From Paracoccus sp. Z118 (GTDB lineage Bacteria > Pseudomonadota > Alphaproteobacteria > Rhodobacterales > Rhodobacteraceae): a stretch of 64,000 nucleotides of DNA. The notes beneath the pieces are model-generated. The model was not told the DNA's origin. It was given only the letters and a program-made list of their open reading frames with translations, and did not search any database. Each line of letters begins with the position of its first letter. Position 1 is the first letter of the stretch. Shown in pieces: positions 1 through 7,474 of the stretch. Made by a program: the position numbers and the translations under genes. The stretch spans positions 62,001 to 126,000 of the forward strand of contig NZ_JAHQZU010000001.1 of the NCBI RefSeq assembly GCF_019061185.1, read 5' to 3'.

Positions 1-2
1 GT

Positions 3-296
3 CTGATGCAGGCCCATTACGACCCGCGCTACCTGAGCCACCGCGCGCGCTATGCCGAAGCCGAGATCGGCGTGATCGAACTGGATGCCCTGGAGGGCCC
101 CGCGCCGGAGCGGGCCGCAGCGGAGATCGAGGCGGTGCTGCGGAGCGAAGCTTTCACTGGGTTCGCGGGCCGGATCGGGCAGGCGGCAGACGCGCGTTCG
201 GCCTTGACCCCACCGGAAGCGGTCCTCGAAACCGGCCTCACCGATGCCGGAACCTGCACCGAAGCGGCTCGTGCGGCGAGCCGCAAGGCGACGTAG
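3..296 (+). CDS. mnmH: C-terminal end of tRNA 2-selenouridine synthase (partial)
   Basis: The gene enters from outside the window. The frame open from base 3 begins L-M-Q-A-H-Y-D-P-R-Y, resembling the HYDPxY motif near the C-terminus of MnmH (SelU/YbbB), the rhodanese/P-loop enzyme that replaces sulfur by selenium at wobble 2-thiouridine of some tRNAs. The rhodanese cysteine and the Walker A motif would lie upstream, so the identification rests on this short motif and the R-A-R-Y stretch after it. About 45 residues follow the recognisable part, more than I expect for the family, and they look low in complexity; a late frameshift or a lineage-specific tail would both explain this. The sirtuin that follows is convergent. 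Confidence 0.55.
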   Translation: MMQAHYDPRYLSHRARYAEAEIGVIELDALEGPAPERAAAEIEAVLRSEAFTGFAGRIGQAADARSALTPPEAVLETGLTDAGTCTEAARAASRKAT

Positions 297-332
297 GCCG
301 CCGCTGCTGCGAAGCTGCCCGATCGGCCGGGG

Positions 333-1061
333 TCAGGGTTCGGTCGGAGCGCTGCCCAGTATATCGTCCACCCATGCCGGAACCGTCATCGTCGCCGGTC
401 CGGCGAGGTGCCGGTCGAACAGCGGCGAGCTGCGGCGCGGATCGAGGTTGATCTCGACGCATTCGGCGCCGTGGTCATGGGCGATCTCGACGAAACCGGC
501 GGCCGGGTAAACCTCGCCCGAGGTGCCGATCGCCGCGAAGATGCTGGCCGCCTGCAACGCGTGAAGGATCTCGTCCATCTGCTGCGGCATCTCGCCGAAC
601 CAGACGATATCGGGGCGAAGGCTCGCCTGTCCGCAGGACGGGCAGGGATCGTCGGTCGTCAGGTCGCCATCGACCTGAAAGCGATGGCCGCAGTTTGCGC
701 AGACGCCGCGGTTCAGCGCCCCGTGCATGTGGACGACGCCACGCGCGCCCGCACGGTCAAGCAGGTCGTCCACGTTCTGCGTCACCAGCATCACGTCGTC
801 CCGCAGGGACAGCCGCGCCAGCGCCCGGTGCGCCTCGTTGGGCTGCGCTTTCCGGGCCTGCCGCCGGCGGTCGTTGTAGAAGCGCTGGACAAGATCGGGG
901 TTGCGGCGGAACGCCTGCGGAGTCGCCACATCCTCGATCGCGTGCTGTTCCCAAAGCCCGCCACTGTCGCGAAACGTTGCCAGGCCGCTTTCGGCCGACA
1001 GCCCGGCCCCGGTCAGGACCACGATCCGGGTGGCGGTGCGGGGTGCGTCGGCCCGGCTCAC
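333..1061 (-). CDS. cobB: Sir2-family NAD-dependent protein deacylase (CobB type)
   Basis: Cytoplasmic sirtuin that removes acyl groups from protein lysines using NAD, releasing nicotinamide and O-acyl-ADP-ribose. The NAD-binding GAGLSAESGL motif is near the N-terminus, TQNVDDLLDRAG and the catalytic-histidine HMHG follow near mid-protein, and two Cys-x2-Cys pairs (CANC, CPSC) form the zinc site; FGEMP and GTSGEVYPA are typical of the family. I chose the GTG at 1061 (242 residues) because AGGAGG stands 9 bases before it. An ATG at 1088 would add nine residues and overlap the upstream gene. The gene follows a small secreted-protein gene on the same strand by about 14 bases and may be co-transcribed with it. 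Confidence 0.9.
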   Translation of the reverse strand: MSRADAPRTATRIVVLTGAGLSAESGLATFRDSGGLWEQHAIEDVATPQAFRRNPDLVQRFYNDRRRQARKAQPNEAHRALARLSLRDDVMLVTQNVDDLLDRAGARGVVHMHGALNRGVCANCGHRFQVDGDLTTDDPCPSCGQASLRPDIVWFGEMPQQMDEILHALQAASIFAAIGTSGEVYPAAGFVEIAHDHGAECVEINLDPRRSSPLFDRHLAGPATMTVPAWVDDILGSAPTEP

Positions 1062-1075
1062 GTCGGCATGCCTCC

Positions 1076-1375
1076 TCAACGCCCGCAATAGGCTTGGGCT
1101 GTCGAGGCGAAGTTCTTGTAGCGGGCCCAGAATGCGTTGTCGGCATTGCTCTTGGACATCCGCACGTCCTGCGCTTTCTGCGCGTCGCGGAAGAAGCTCG
1201 CCGCGCGCCGCTGGTCGGCCCGCGACAGCGTCAGGTCGGCCGCCTGCTGGATGCAGCCGCAGAGCCGCGCGGAACTGCGGCGGTCGGACCCCTTGCAGGC
1301 TGAATCGAGCGGACCGGCGACGGCGAAGGGCGCGGTCAGCACGACCGCCGCGATGATGACTGCGGGTTTCAGCAT
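1076..1375 (-). CDS. Small secreted protein of a Rhodobacterales family
   Basis: The protein has 99 residues and a clear Sec signal peptide: a positive start, a hydrophobic run and an A-V-A cleavage site near residue 20. The mature part has cysteines near residues 28, 39, 41 and 97, probably disulfide-bonded, and a C-G-C-I-Q-Q-A-A-D segment. From memory, similar Rhodobacteraceae proteins are often labelled 'arginine transporter'; nothing in this sequence looks like a transporter, so I treat the function as unknown. It is likely periplasmic. Its stop is about 14 bases before the sirtuin start. Confidence 0.7.
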   Translation of the reverse strand: MLKPAVIIAAVVLTAPFAVAGPLDSACKGSDRRSSARLCGCIQQAADLTLSRADQRRAASFFRDAQKAQDVRMSKSNADNAFWARYKNFASTAQAYCGR

Positions 1376-1691
1376 GATCTTTCGTCTCCTCGTGAAGCCA
1401 CCGTTTGGCCGGCGGTCGGTTCTGAGTCCGCGACGGACGGGGGAATCTGAGTCCGCGCGTGACCTCCGAAAACTACCAGAAAATGCCGGTTGTCACAACG
1501 ATGGCAACCCCTCGGGTTGAGGGTGCCACGCTCCGCCCATCCGTCTGGTGGTGCTGCGGCGTTGTCGTTTGCGCCAAAGCGCACATCGAAGCGGTCTGCA
1601 TCCCGATGCAGGCGACCCGAGCTGGAGCGCTGTCCCGGCCGAGAAGGTTTCTGCAAACGGCGCCGTTTCGCCCGGACTGCCCTCTTCCGCG
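1376..1691. other. 316-base intergenic region
   Basis: This stretch lies between the 3' end of the DUF1217 gene and the 5' end of the small secreted-protein gene, both on the minus strand. It should hold the promoter of the latter. Apart from the 12-base direct repeat listed separately I see no convincing ORF, RNA gene or strong hairpin. Confidence 0.6.
1421..1457. repeat. 12-base direct repeat containing GAGTC
   Basis: TCTGAGTCCGCG occurs at 1421-1432 and again at 1446-1457, 25 bases apart (start to start), upstream of the secreted-protein gene. Each copy contains GAGTC, a GANTC site of the kind methylated by CcrM in alphaproteobacteria. The spacing of about two and a half helical turns would suit a regulator, but no function is shown. 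Confidence 0.5.
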
Positions 1692-2474
1692 TCAACCCAC
1701 GCTTCGACGCAATAGCATCAGCGCGTTGGAATAGCCCGTCTGCGCGCCGGTGCTTGCCTGCGACCGGATCAGGAAGCGCTGGATCAGCTTCTCCATGTTG
1801 GCCGGATCGGCGAGCGCCTTCGCTTCCGTCGTGCCGAACAGCTTTCCGGCGGCTGCGCTGAATTCCTCCAGTTGGCGGTCGAGGGGCAGCTTGCCGTAGG
1901 CGGTGCCGAACCCGAAAGCGCCGGCCACGACCTTGCGCAGAGGTGTCGATCCGAGGATCTGATACCATTTGGTCTTGTCGGTAGATGGTGCCCCGGCAAT
2001 CGAGCCGAGTTCGCGCCGGGCATAAAGAGCGACGCGAAGGTCGGGGTCCACATTGCCGATTCTGATCTCCAGCTCGGCCTGCTTGTGCCGGTCGATCACC
2101 TCCTCGACACTCGTCCCGGCGGGCGTGGCCATGGCTGCGGATATCGTCTCGGCAAATCGCGCGTAACGCTTGTCGCTGAGCCGGTTCGCAAGGCTCGTCG
2201 GATCCGCGAGATCGGATTCGAGAACCTTGCGGATGAAGAAGCGGTTCTGAAGGTCGCCTTCAAGCCCGGCGGATGTCAGGGCGATCTTCATCAGCCGATA
2301 GTCCGACACGAATTCTTCCGGCGACGCGACGGTCTTCATTTTCTCGCGGAAGTAGTCGTGATCGCGGATCAATGCCGGGTCCTTCGCCACGATCGCCTGC
2401 TGGGCTGCCATGGTGCGGTTCAGCACGCGCCAGCCGGCATAGCCCGGCAGGCCGATGGCGACCGATCCGGTCAT
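1692..2474 (-). CDS. DUF1217-family flagellar-cluster protein
   Basis: 260 residues, largely alpha-helical by composition, resembling the DUF1217 proteins found in flagellar clusters of Rhodobacterales. Supporting features are the F-x-x-x-Y-x-x-M-K stretch near residue 60, repeated short helices with conserved R-F-A-E, and the C-terminal run E-K-L-I-Q-R-F. The molecular function is not known. The start overlaps the flbT stop by 4 bases, so it is translated from the same flagellin-flaF-flbT transcript. There is no signal peptide; the hydrophobic start is too short and glycine-rich. Confidence 0.75.
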   Translation of the reverse strand: MTGSVAIGLPGYAGWRVLNRTMAAQQAIVAKDPALIRDHDYFREKMKTVASPEEFVSDYRLMKIALTSAGLEGDLQNRFFIRKVLESDLADPTSLANRLSDKRYARFAETISAAMATPAGTSVEEVIDRHKQAELEIRIGNVDPDLRVALYARRELGSIAGAPSTDKTKWYQILGSTPLRKVVAGAFGFGTAYGKLPLDRQLEEFSAAAGKLFGTTEAKALADPANMEKLIQRFLIRSQASTGAQTGYSNALMLLRRSVG

Positions 2475-2872
2475 TGCGCCCTGGCGAGAAGCCGCGCCTC
2501 TCGCGGCAGCAACCGGCGGAGTTGCCGGAGCACCTGGTAGTAGTTCCCCAGCAGTGCCGCGGCCGATGCATCGTCGATCATCAAACGGCTGTCGCGGTCC
2601 GAAAAGACCTGCGAGAGCTGTTCGAGCCCTGCGATGAGCTGAGCGTGCCCCTCGGCGGGGTCGGCATCGCCCGACAGCAGCAATTGCGCGACGTAGCAGA
2701 CGCGCGAAACCGGGGTGCTGACCTGATCGGGATGCAGCGCGTCCTTCAGCCGCAGAATGTTGGCATTCGGGCTGCGGACCGAGATGCTGGCGCGACGGTC
2801 CCCGTTCTGAATGACGGCGCCGTTGATCAGCACACGCTCGTTCGGCGCCAGCTTGATGACAAGTCCGGTCAT
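2471..2872 (-). CDS. flbT: Flagellar biosynthesis repressor FlbT
   Basis: 133 residues, the usual length for FlbT, which in Caulobacter acts on the 5' leader of flagellin mRNA and couples flagellin synthesis to hook assembly. The N-terminal L-x-P-x-E-R-V-L-I-N-G-A segment and the later Y-Y-Q-V-L-R-Q-L-R-x-L-L-P stretch are characteristic. It sits directly between flaF (its start adjoins the flaF stop) and DUF1217 (4-base overlap) and shares the flagellin transcript, the standard arrangement in alphaproteobacteria. The ending after A-R-A-Q is normal. Confidence 0.92.
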   Translation of the reverse strand: MTGLVIKLAPNERVLINGAVIQNGDRRASISVRSPNANILRLKDALHPDQVSTPVSRVCYVAQLLLSGDADPAEGHAQLIAGLEQLSQVFSDRDSRLMIDDASAAALLGNYYQVLRQLRRLLPREARLLARAQ

Positions 2873-3235
2873 TCAGGCCCCCGTTCCGCGCAGCCCGGCC
2901 ATGATGCTGGCATTGATGTCGATCAGCGGGGAAAGATCGCCTTCGCCAGCCGCGACACGAAAGCCGTGGCGGATCGAGAACAGCGCCAGCGACAGCAGCT
3001 GCGCCTTCAGCGCCTCGGGCAGCGCATTGTCCGGCAGGACCAGATCGGACGCGAGGGCGGACCAGAGCTGGGTGTTCATGTGAACCGCCTCGCTGGCGAG
3101 CGCGCCGCGCCCGGTCACGTCGGCCGCCTTCAGGCGGCGGGTCACGCGGGCGAAGCTGTCGTATTCATTGTCGCGATCGGTACGGATCTGCGGCGCGGCG
3201 AAGGGGGTGCCGGAGACAAAGACAGGCGCATTCAT
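2873..3235 (-). CDS. flaF: Flagellar biosynthesis regulator FlaF
   Basis: 120 residues matching FlaF, a small cytoplasmic protein needed for flagellin production and secretion in alphaproteobacteria and acting in concert with FlbT. Visible features are the early R-T-x-R-D-x-E-Y-D-x-F-A-R-V-T segment and the central W-S-A-L-A-S-D-L region followed by L-P-x-x-L-K-A-Q-L-L-S-L-A-L-F. The ATG at 3235 has AAGGAG 8 bases upstream. It follows flagellin by 72 bases containing a stable hairpin, so its expression probably depends on partial read-through. Confidence 0.92.
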   Translation of the reverse strand: MNAPVFVSGTPFAAPQIRTDRDNEYDSFARVTRRLKAADVTGRGALASEAVHMNTQLWSALASDLVLPDNALPEALKAQLLSLALFSIRHGFRVAAGEGDLSPLIDINASIMAGLRGTGA

Positions 3236-3275
3236 GCAGACGGCTCCTTGGGCAAGGTTGCGCAGGATGACGGAC

Positions 3276-3296
3276 GGGGCGCCGGTTCAGCGCCCC
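3276..3296 (-). terminator. Hairpin between flagellin and flaF
   Basis: GGGGCGC and GCGCCCC form a perfect 7-base-pair stem with a 7-base loop just after the flagellin stop. There is no U-tract, so it is more likely a partial terminator or an mRNA-stabilising hairpin that raises flagellin over the downstream regulators. Confidence 0.5.
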
Positions 3297-3307
3297 GCCC
3301 GCTTGGA

Positions 3308-4168
3308 TCAGCGGAACAGCGACAGGATCGACTGCGGCGCCTGGTTGGCGATCGACAACGACTGAAGGCCGAGCTGCTGCTGGGTCTGCAGCGCCTGCAG
3401 GCGGGCAGAGGTTTCCTCCATGTTGGCATCGACCAGTGCCCCGACCCCGGATTTCATGGAATCGGAGAGCTTCGAGATGAAGTCGGCCTGGATGTCGATG
3501 CGTTTGCCGGCTGCGCCATAGGTCTGCGCCGCCGTCTTCGCCGCACCGATCATCGTGTTGATGCTGGTCATCGCCGCTGTGGCGGCTGTTGTGGCCGCTG
3601 CGTCGTCAGCACCAGTCACGGTGAGCGTCTCGAGCGCCGCAAGGACACCGGGGGTGGCGCCATCGACGGACAGGTTGGTCAGCGTGACCGCAATCTTGCC
3701 CGGCGTGCCTGCCGTCGCGCCGCCGACCATGGACGACAGCACGTTGTAGCCGGTTTCGCTGCCGTTCACCAGGTTCTTGCCGTTGAACTGCGACGAGGCC
3801 ACCACCGACTTGATCTGGTCACGAAGAACCTTGATGTCTTCGTCCAGCGTGGCGCGATCGACGTTGCCGTCCTGCGCCTGCACGACCACGTTCCGGACTT
3901 CCTCCAGCAGGTTCGTCACGGTTTCCGCCGCCTGACGCGCGGTGCCGACAGCCTGCGCGCCCATCGACAGGCTGGTCGAGATCGACTTCATCCCGCCGAC
4001 TTCCGATTCCATCGTCTTCGCGATGGCCCAGATCGCGGCATTGTCCTTGGCAGTCGCCACGGCCTTGCCGGTCGAGATCTGGTCCTGGGTCTTCGCCAGA
4101 TTCGCGTTGATCCCCTTCAGGGTCTGCAGCGCCACCATGGCGCCGTTGTTGGTCAGAATGCTGGACAT
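3308..4168 (-). CDS. fliC: Flagellin
   Basis: Filament subunit, exported by the flagellar type III apparatus. The start MSSILTNNGAMVAL and following Q-T-L-x-x-I-N-x-N-L form the conserved D0/D1 N-terminus (first ~140 residues, with the S-T-G-K-A-V motif and D-N-A-A segment). The last ~90 residues (A-A-K-R-I-D-I-Q through I-L-S-L-F-R) are the matching C-terminal helix. The central variable domain is short, giving 286 residues, typical of alphaproteobacterial flagellins. I chose the ATG at 4168 because GGAGGG stands 6 bases upstream; longer in-frame starts would add 33 residues not seen in flagellins. It heads the flagellin-flaF-flbT-DUF1217 transcript. Confidence 0.96.
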   Translation of the reverse strand: MSSILTNNGAMVALQTLKGINANLAKTQDQISTGKAVATAKDNAAIWAIAKTMESEVGGMKSISTSLSMGAQAVGTARQAAETVTNLLEEVRNVVVQAQDGNVDRATLDEDIKVLRDQIKSVVASSQFNGKNLVNGSETGYNVLSSMVGGATAGTPGKIAVTLTNLSVDGATPGVLAALETLTVTGADDAAATTAATAAMTSINTMIGAAKTAAQTYGAAGKRIDIQADFISKLSDSMKSGVGALVDANMEETSARLQALQTQQQLGLQSLSIANQAPQSILSLFR

Positions 4169-4341
4169 CTTGTCCCTCCGTTGAGATGGGCGTTTTCGCC
4201 CGAGGTTGATCCAGGGCCTTCTGACCCGCGGGCTTCCATTTTGCCCCGCACCATCCGATGCGTTCACCGTTCTAGCAGTGATGTCCTAACGATTACTGAA
4301 CTCCGCCGGGCAGCGCGAATGTTTTGGGGGAACGAATAGAT

Positions 4342-4656
4342 TCAAAATTTATGGATCTGCCCGCGGCTGCCCGGCTCCACGCGAATTCGGCCGGTCGTAT
4401 CATAGATATTCAGACTCACCGCCGTCTCGCGCGCTGCGATGACACCATCCACCGCCGCCTGAACCCCTTGTCGCTGCGCCTCCGACAGCGCGGCCAGACG
4501 TGCGATGGCCGCGCGGCACGCAGGAACTGACGCGGTTTCGATCATACCCGCGCCAAGGGCCTCCTCGAACCGGCCGAGCAGCGCTTCAGCCTTGGCAGGG
4601 TCCATTTGCGCCAGCGCGATGCCGGCCTTTTCCAGCAGGTCCAGCGGGTCATTCAT
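4342..4656 (-). CDS. Small helical flagellar protein, possibly a FlgN-like chaperone
   Basis: 104 residues, almost wholly helical (alternating A-L-x-x-F-E-E-A-L and A-A-I-A-R-L-A-A-L heptad-like runs) and ending in L-N-I-Y-D-T-T-G-R. Size, helical make-up and place behind the rod-binding protein gene (8-base overlap) recall FlgN, the export chaperone for hook-associated proteins, but I cannot confirm it from motifs. It is probably translated together with the upstream gene. About 170 bases separate its end from the flagellin start, so flagellin has its own promoter. Confidence 0.45.
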   Translation of the reverse strand: MNDPLDLLEKAGIALAQMDPAKAEALLGRFEEALGAGMIETASVPACRAAIARLAALSEAQRQGVQAAVDGVIAARETAVSLNIYDTTGRIRVEPGSRGQIHKF

Positions 4657-4897
4657 GAGAAAGCGCCCCTTGGCGAACCAGTTTCAGATCCACGTACCGC
4701 GACAATGCGCCGGCGCGCTGTTCGGTGAGCCAGCTGGCGAACTGCGCCTCGCCCGCGCCGCCGGAGAAATCGGATGACGAATCATCGACTCCGACGTGCT
4801 TCAGCATTTCGGTCAGGAACGCAGCTTCCAGCCTGTCGGCGCTGGCTTCGAATCGAGCCATGGCTGTGGCGGGGTGAGAAATAGGTTCGATTTTCAT
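4649..4897 (-). CDS. Rod-binding protein (FlgJ N-domain type)
   Basis: 82 residues equivalent to the N-terminal rod-binding domain of FlgJ without the muramidase domain, as usual in alphaproteobacteria. The pattern F-E-A-x-F-L-T-E-M-L-K-H followed by G-x-G-E-x-Q-F-x-S-W-L is the core of the family. It would assist flagellar rod assembly in the periplasm. The ATG at 4897 has AAAGG about 9 bases upstream. The much longer reading frame that continues beyond this start is antisense to fliK and not coding. It is divergent from fliK; the 100 bases between contain TTGAC-N9-GTCAA (4902-4920), a possible operator. Confidence 0.8.
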   Translation of the reverse strand: MKIEPISHPATAMARFEASADRLEAAFLTEMLKHVGVDDSSSDFSGGAGEAQFASWLTEQRAGALSRYVDLKLVRQGALSHE

Positions 4898-4997
4898 TAT
4901 CTTGACCTTTGTGATGTCAACTGGGCATGGAATATCAGGGATGGGTAAACAATTCGTAATCAGTCGAGGGTAGAAGGGGAGTCGCAAGGGGGATTCG

Positions 4998-6656
4998 ATG
5001 AACGCGCAGGCAATATGGATTGGCACGTCTGCAATGATGGCCCGGACCAGGCCGGCACCGGCGCTTTCGTCGGAGCCTTCGAATGCGCTCGCATCCGAGA
5101 CCGGCTTCGAGTGTCTGCTTACTAGGGTGAGGATCGTTTCGGAGACTCGTGCCGATTCTGTCGAGGACGAGACGCCGGCGGCGGACAGCGGCGTCCGGGA
5201 AGATGCCAATTCTGAGCCGGTGTCCGATGCGGTGTGCGTCAGGAGGTGTTCGTGTTCCGACGATGCCCCGGCCCGCGACGCGCGGCCGTCGGGTCTGGGG
5301 GAACTGGCTCCCCGTGTCGGAGATGGACCCGACCCTGACCCGTTCGAGGCGATGGACCGTGTCGCCCATAACGCGGCCGAAGAGGTCGGAAATATCTTTG
5401 GCGCGAGCGTCGCTGCAAACTTACCTGCCCCGGTGCCGTGGACGCTCGGCCCTCTGCGTGAAGCCGAATCACAGCCGGCTCGGGGGCCATATCCTCTCAC
5501 CTCAGCAGAACGGGGACCGGAGACAGGCGGTGCCCATCTTTTTTCGGCCTCGGCCACCAGGAGTGCGCGCCTGCCGGTTGGAGCTGCAGCCGCAGAGAAC
5601 TGGGCATCTATCGGGACGATTGGCGAGGTCTCTCCGCAGGGAGATTTGCCGGAGGGCGCACGATTCGAGGTGGGAGACGCGACCGCGGGCCCCGCACGAC
5701 CCGCCGAGTGGGTGGGGAGGCAGGTTTTCGGCAACTCGGTGGACGCGAAGTACTCGTTGCTTGCGGCGGATATCGGGGCATCAACCGGAAAGGCTTGCGC
5801 TTCCTTCGCGAATGGCGGGACTGAACTTTCTGCTGCTGGACTCGAAAGCCGAATGCGCTCTGTCGAAGGGGACGGCTCGCTTCGGCCCGCCCCCGCACAG
5901 GGCTTCAGCGGGCTTCCTGACGTTGCCACGGGCGCGACGGTGAGACGTGAAGCTGCCGTCGGAGCGGGCGCGGCAAGCTTGCCTGTCCCAGGCATGTGCC
6001 CGGAGGATTTTCCTTCGACGTTGCCCGAGGGTTCGGAGGAGGCAGTGCGAGATGGGAGCGCCCTCGAGGGGCGCGCGCAAGTCTTCTCACGCGCTCTGGA
6101 AGGGGCGGAGCGAGCGCAGATGCCGGACGTCTTCGCGCGATATATGCCGCCCACAGCCGTCCTGCCAGCCGGTCCTGTCGAGGATCTCGCGGGGCAACAG
6201 TCCCGGTTGCCAGCTACGGTCGCGCCTGCTCCGCACCTGCAACTGGCGGATGGGATCGTCGCCGCGCGGAATGGCGTGGTCGAGATCACGCTCAACCCCC
6301 ATGAGCTCGGGCGCGTGAGGGTGATGATCTCGGGCGACCGGACGGATCTGCAGGTCGGCATGATCGTGGAGCGGTCCGATACCTTGGACCTGCTGCGTCG
6401 CCATGCCGACCTGCTGCTGCGGGAACTGAAGGACAGTGGCGTGGGTAATGCGCAGCTGGAATTTGCCCGCCAGGACGATGGCCGGAACCCCGAAAGCGCG
6501 CCGGGCGGCGGGCAGCGCGAGGCTGGAAACGGTGGCTCCGGTCCTGAACGCGGCGTTGGTCCACGCGATTCAGGCGCTGCGTCCGAAAGCGCACAAGGGA
6601 ACGCTGGAGCAGATGGGCGGATCGAAGCGGGCCGGCGGCTCGACATCAGGATGTAG
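4998..6656 (+). CDS. fliK: Flagellar hook-length control protein FliK
   Basis: 552 residues. Residues ~1-400 are a disordered, Ala/Pro/Ser/Glu-rich ruler region with little conservation. Residues ~410-490 form the Flg_hook (FliK C-terminal) domain: L-x-P-x-E-L-G-R-V-R-V near residue 435, then V-x-I-V-E-R-x-x-T-L-D-L-L-R-R-H and L-L-R-E-L-K-D-S-G. The tail is Gly/Glu-rich. FliK is secreted during hook growth and switches export specificity when the hook is complete. The GGGGGATTCG before ATG 4998 is a usable binding site. flgD follows after 10 bases, so the two form an operon pointing away from the flagellin operon. Confidence 0.85.
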   Translation: MNAQAIWIGTSAMMARTRPAPALSSEPSNALASETGFECLLTRVRIVSETRADSVEDETPAADSGVREDANSEPVSDAVCVRRCSCSDDAPARDARPSGLGELAPRVGDGPDPDPFEAMDRVAHNAAEEVGNIFGASVAANLPAPVPWTLGPLREAESQPARGPYPLTSAERGPETGGAHLFSASATRSARLPVGAAAAENWASIGTIGEVSPQGDLPEGARFEVGDATAGPARPAEWVGRQVFGNSVDAKYSLLAADIGASTGKACASFANGGTELSAAGLESRMRSVEGDGSLRPAPAQGFSGLPDVATGATVRREAAVGAGAASLPVPGMCPEDFPSTLPEGSEEAVRDGSALEGRAQVFSRALEGAERAQMPDVFARYMPPTAVLPAGPVEDLAGQQSRLPATVAPAPHLQLADGIVAARNGVVEITLNPHELGRVRVMISGDRTDLQVGMIVERSDTLDLLRRHADLLLRELKDSGVGNAQLEFARQDDGRNPESAPGGGQREAGNGGSGPERGVGPRDSGAASESAQGNAGADGRIEAGRRLDIRM

Positions 6657-6666
6657 GGAGAATGAC

Positions 6667-7329
6667 ATGATCAGTGCAGCCAGCCCGGTGGGGGCGGGGC
6701 ATACAGCGGCCGCTTCGGGCGCGACGACGGCCTCGTTCGCGGGCGGGGATTTCCAGACGTTCCTGAAGATGTTGACCACGCAGATCAAGAACCAGGATCC
6801 CCTCAACCCGATGGAGGGATCCGATTTCGCCGTCCAATTGGCGACGTTCTCGGGTGTGGAACAGCAGGTCCGCACGAACGATCTTCTGGCCGCGATGGCG
6901 GGGAAATCGAGCGGCGGGCTGGCAACCGTTGCCGACTGGATCGGCAAGGAGGTGCGCACGACCGATCCCGTGGCCTTCGACGGCGCAGCCGTCACCCTGA
7001 CGCTGGAGCCGGAGCCGGATGCCGATCAGGTCATCCTCGTGACGCGTAATGCGAACGGCGCAGAGGTCTCGCGCGAGGATGTCGGGCTGGGCACCGGCGA
7101 TGTGGACTGGATCGGGCGAAGCTCAAGCGGCGCGGTGCTGCCGTCCGGGCGTTATTCCTTCAGCTTGGAAAGCCTGCGCGACGGCAGCCCGATCGGCAGC
7201 TCTCGCGTGGGCGCCTATGCCCGGGTCACCGGCGCCGAGATCACGGCGAATGGCGTGCAGCTGTCGCTCGCCGGCGGTGCGAGCACGATGGAGCGCGATG
7301 TGACGGCGCTGCGGTCCGCTGGCGGATGA
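6667..7329 (+). CDS. flgD: Flagellar hook assembly protein FlgD
   Basis: 220 residues. The N-terminal segment F-L-K-M-L-T-T-Q-I-K-N-Q-D-P-L-N-P, then F-A-V-Q-L-A-T-F-S-G-V-E-Q, is the FlgD hallmark. The C-terminal half is the beta-rich FlgD Ig/tudor-like region (S-G-R-Y-S-F near residue 160). FlgD caps the growing hook and guides FlgE assembly outside the cell. ATG 6667 is preceded by GGGAG at 6656-6660. It follows fliK in the same operon and is convergent with ubiB. Confidence 0.93.
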   Translation: MISAASPVGAGHTAAASGATTASFAGGDFQTFLKMLTTQIKNQDPLNPMEGSDFAVQLATFSGVEQQVRTNDLLAAMAGKSSGGLATVADWIGKEVRTTDPVAFDGAAVTLTLEPEPDADQVILVTRNANGAEVSREDVGLGTGDVDWIGRSSSGAVLPSGRYSFSLESLRDGSPIGSSRVGAYARVTGAEITANGVQLSLAGGASTMERDVTALRSAGG

Positions 7330-7348
7330 TGAAGGATGTGGCTTCATC
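7328..7348 (+). terminator. Possible terminator after flgD
   Basis: GATGAAG and CTTCATC form a 7-base-pair stem with a 7-base loop, beginning within the flgD stop codon and followed by TT. A second weak stem (CCGCCG/CGGCGG) lies at 7363-7382. Moderate support only. Confidence 0.35.
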
Positions 7349-7474
7349 TTCGGCCCCGCGTTCCGCCGCATCGCTTCGGCGGCCTCAGGCGTCTTCTTCA
7401 GGATGACCGCGGCCTCTGCATCCGTGTTGTTCGGTATTCACCGGCGCGGAACCAACTGCGCCGAGCCGATCTCG

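Noticed and set aside
2273..4339. A 688-codon plus-strand frame across flbT, flaF and flagellin
   Set aside because: Antisense to four clear flagellar genes with no recognisable motif.
4649..6646. A 665-codon minus-strand frame opposite fliK
   Set aside because: Only its last 82 codons resemble a real protein (rod-binding protein). The rest is antisense to fliK, Ser/Pro/Arg-rich and without motifs, a GC-rich shadow frame.
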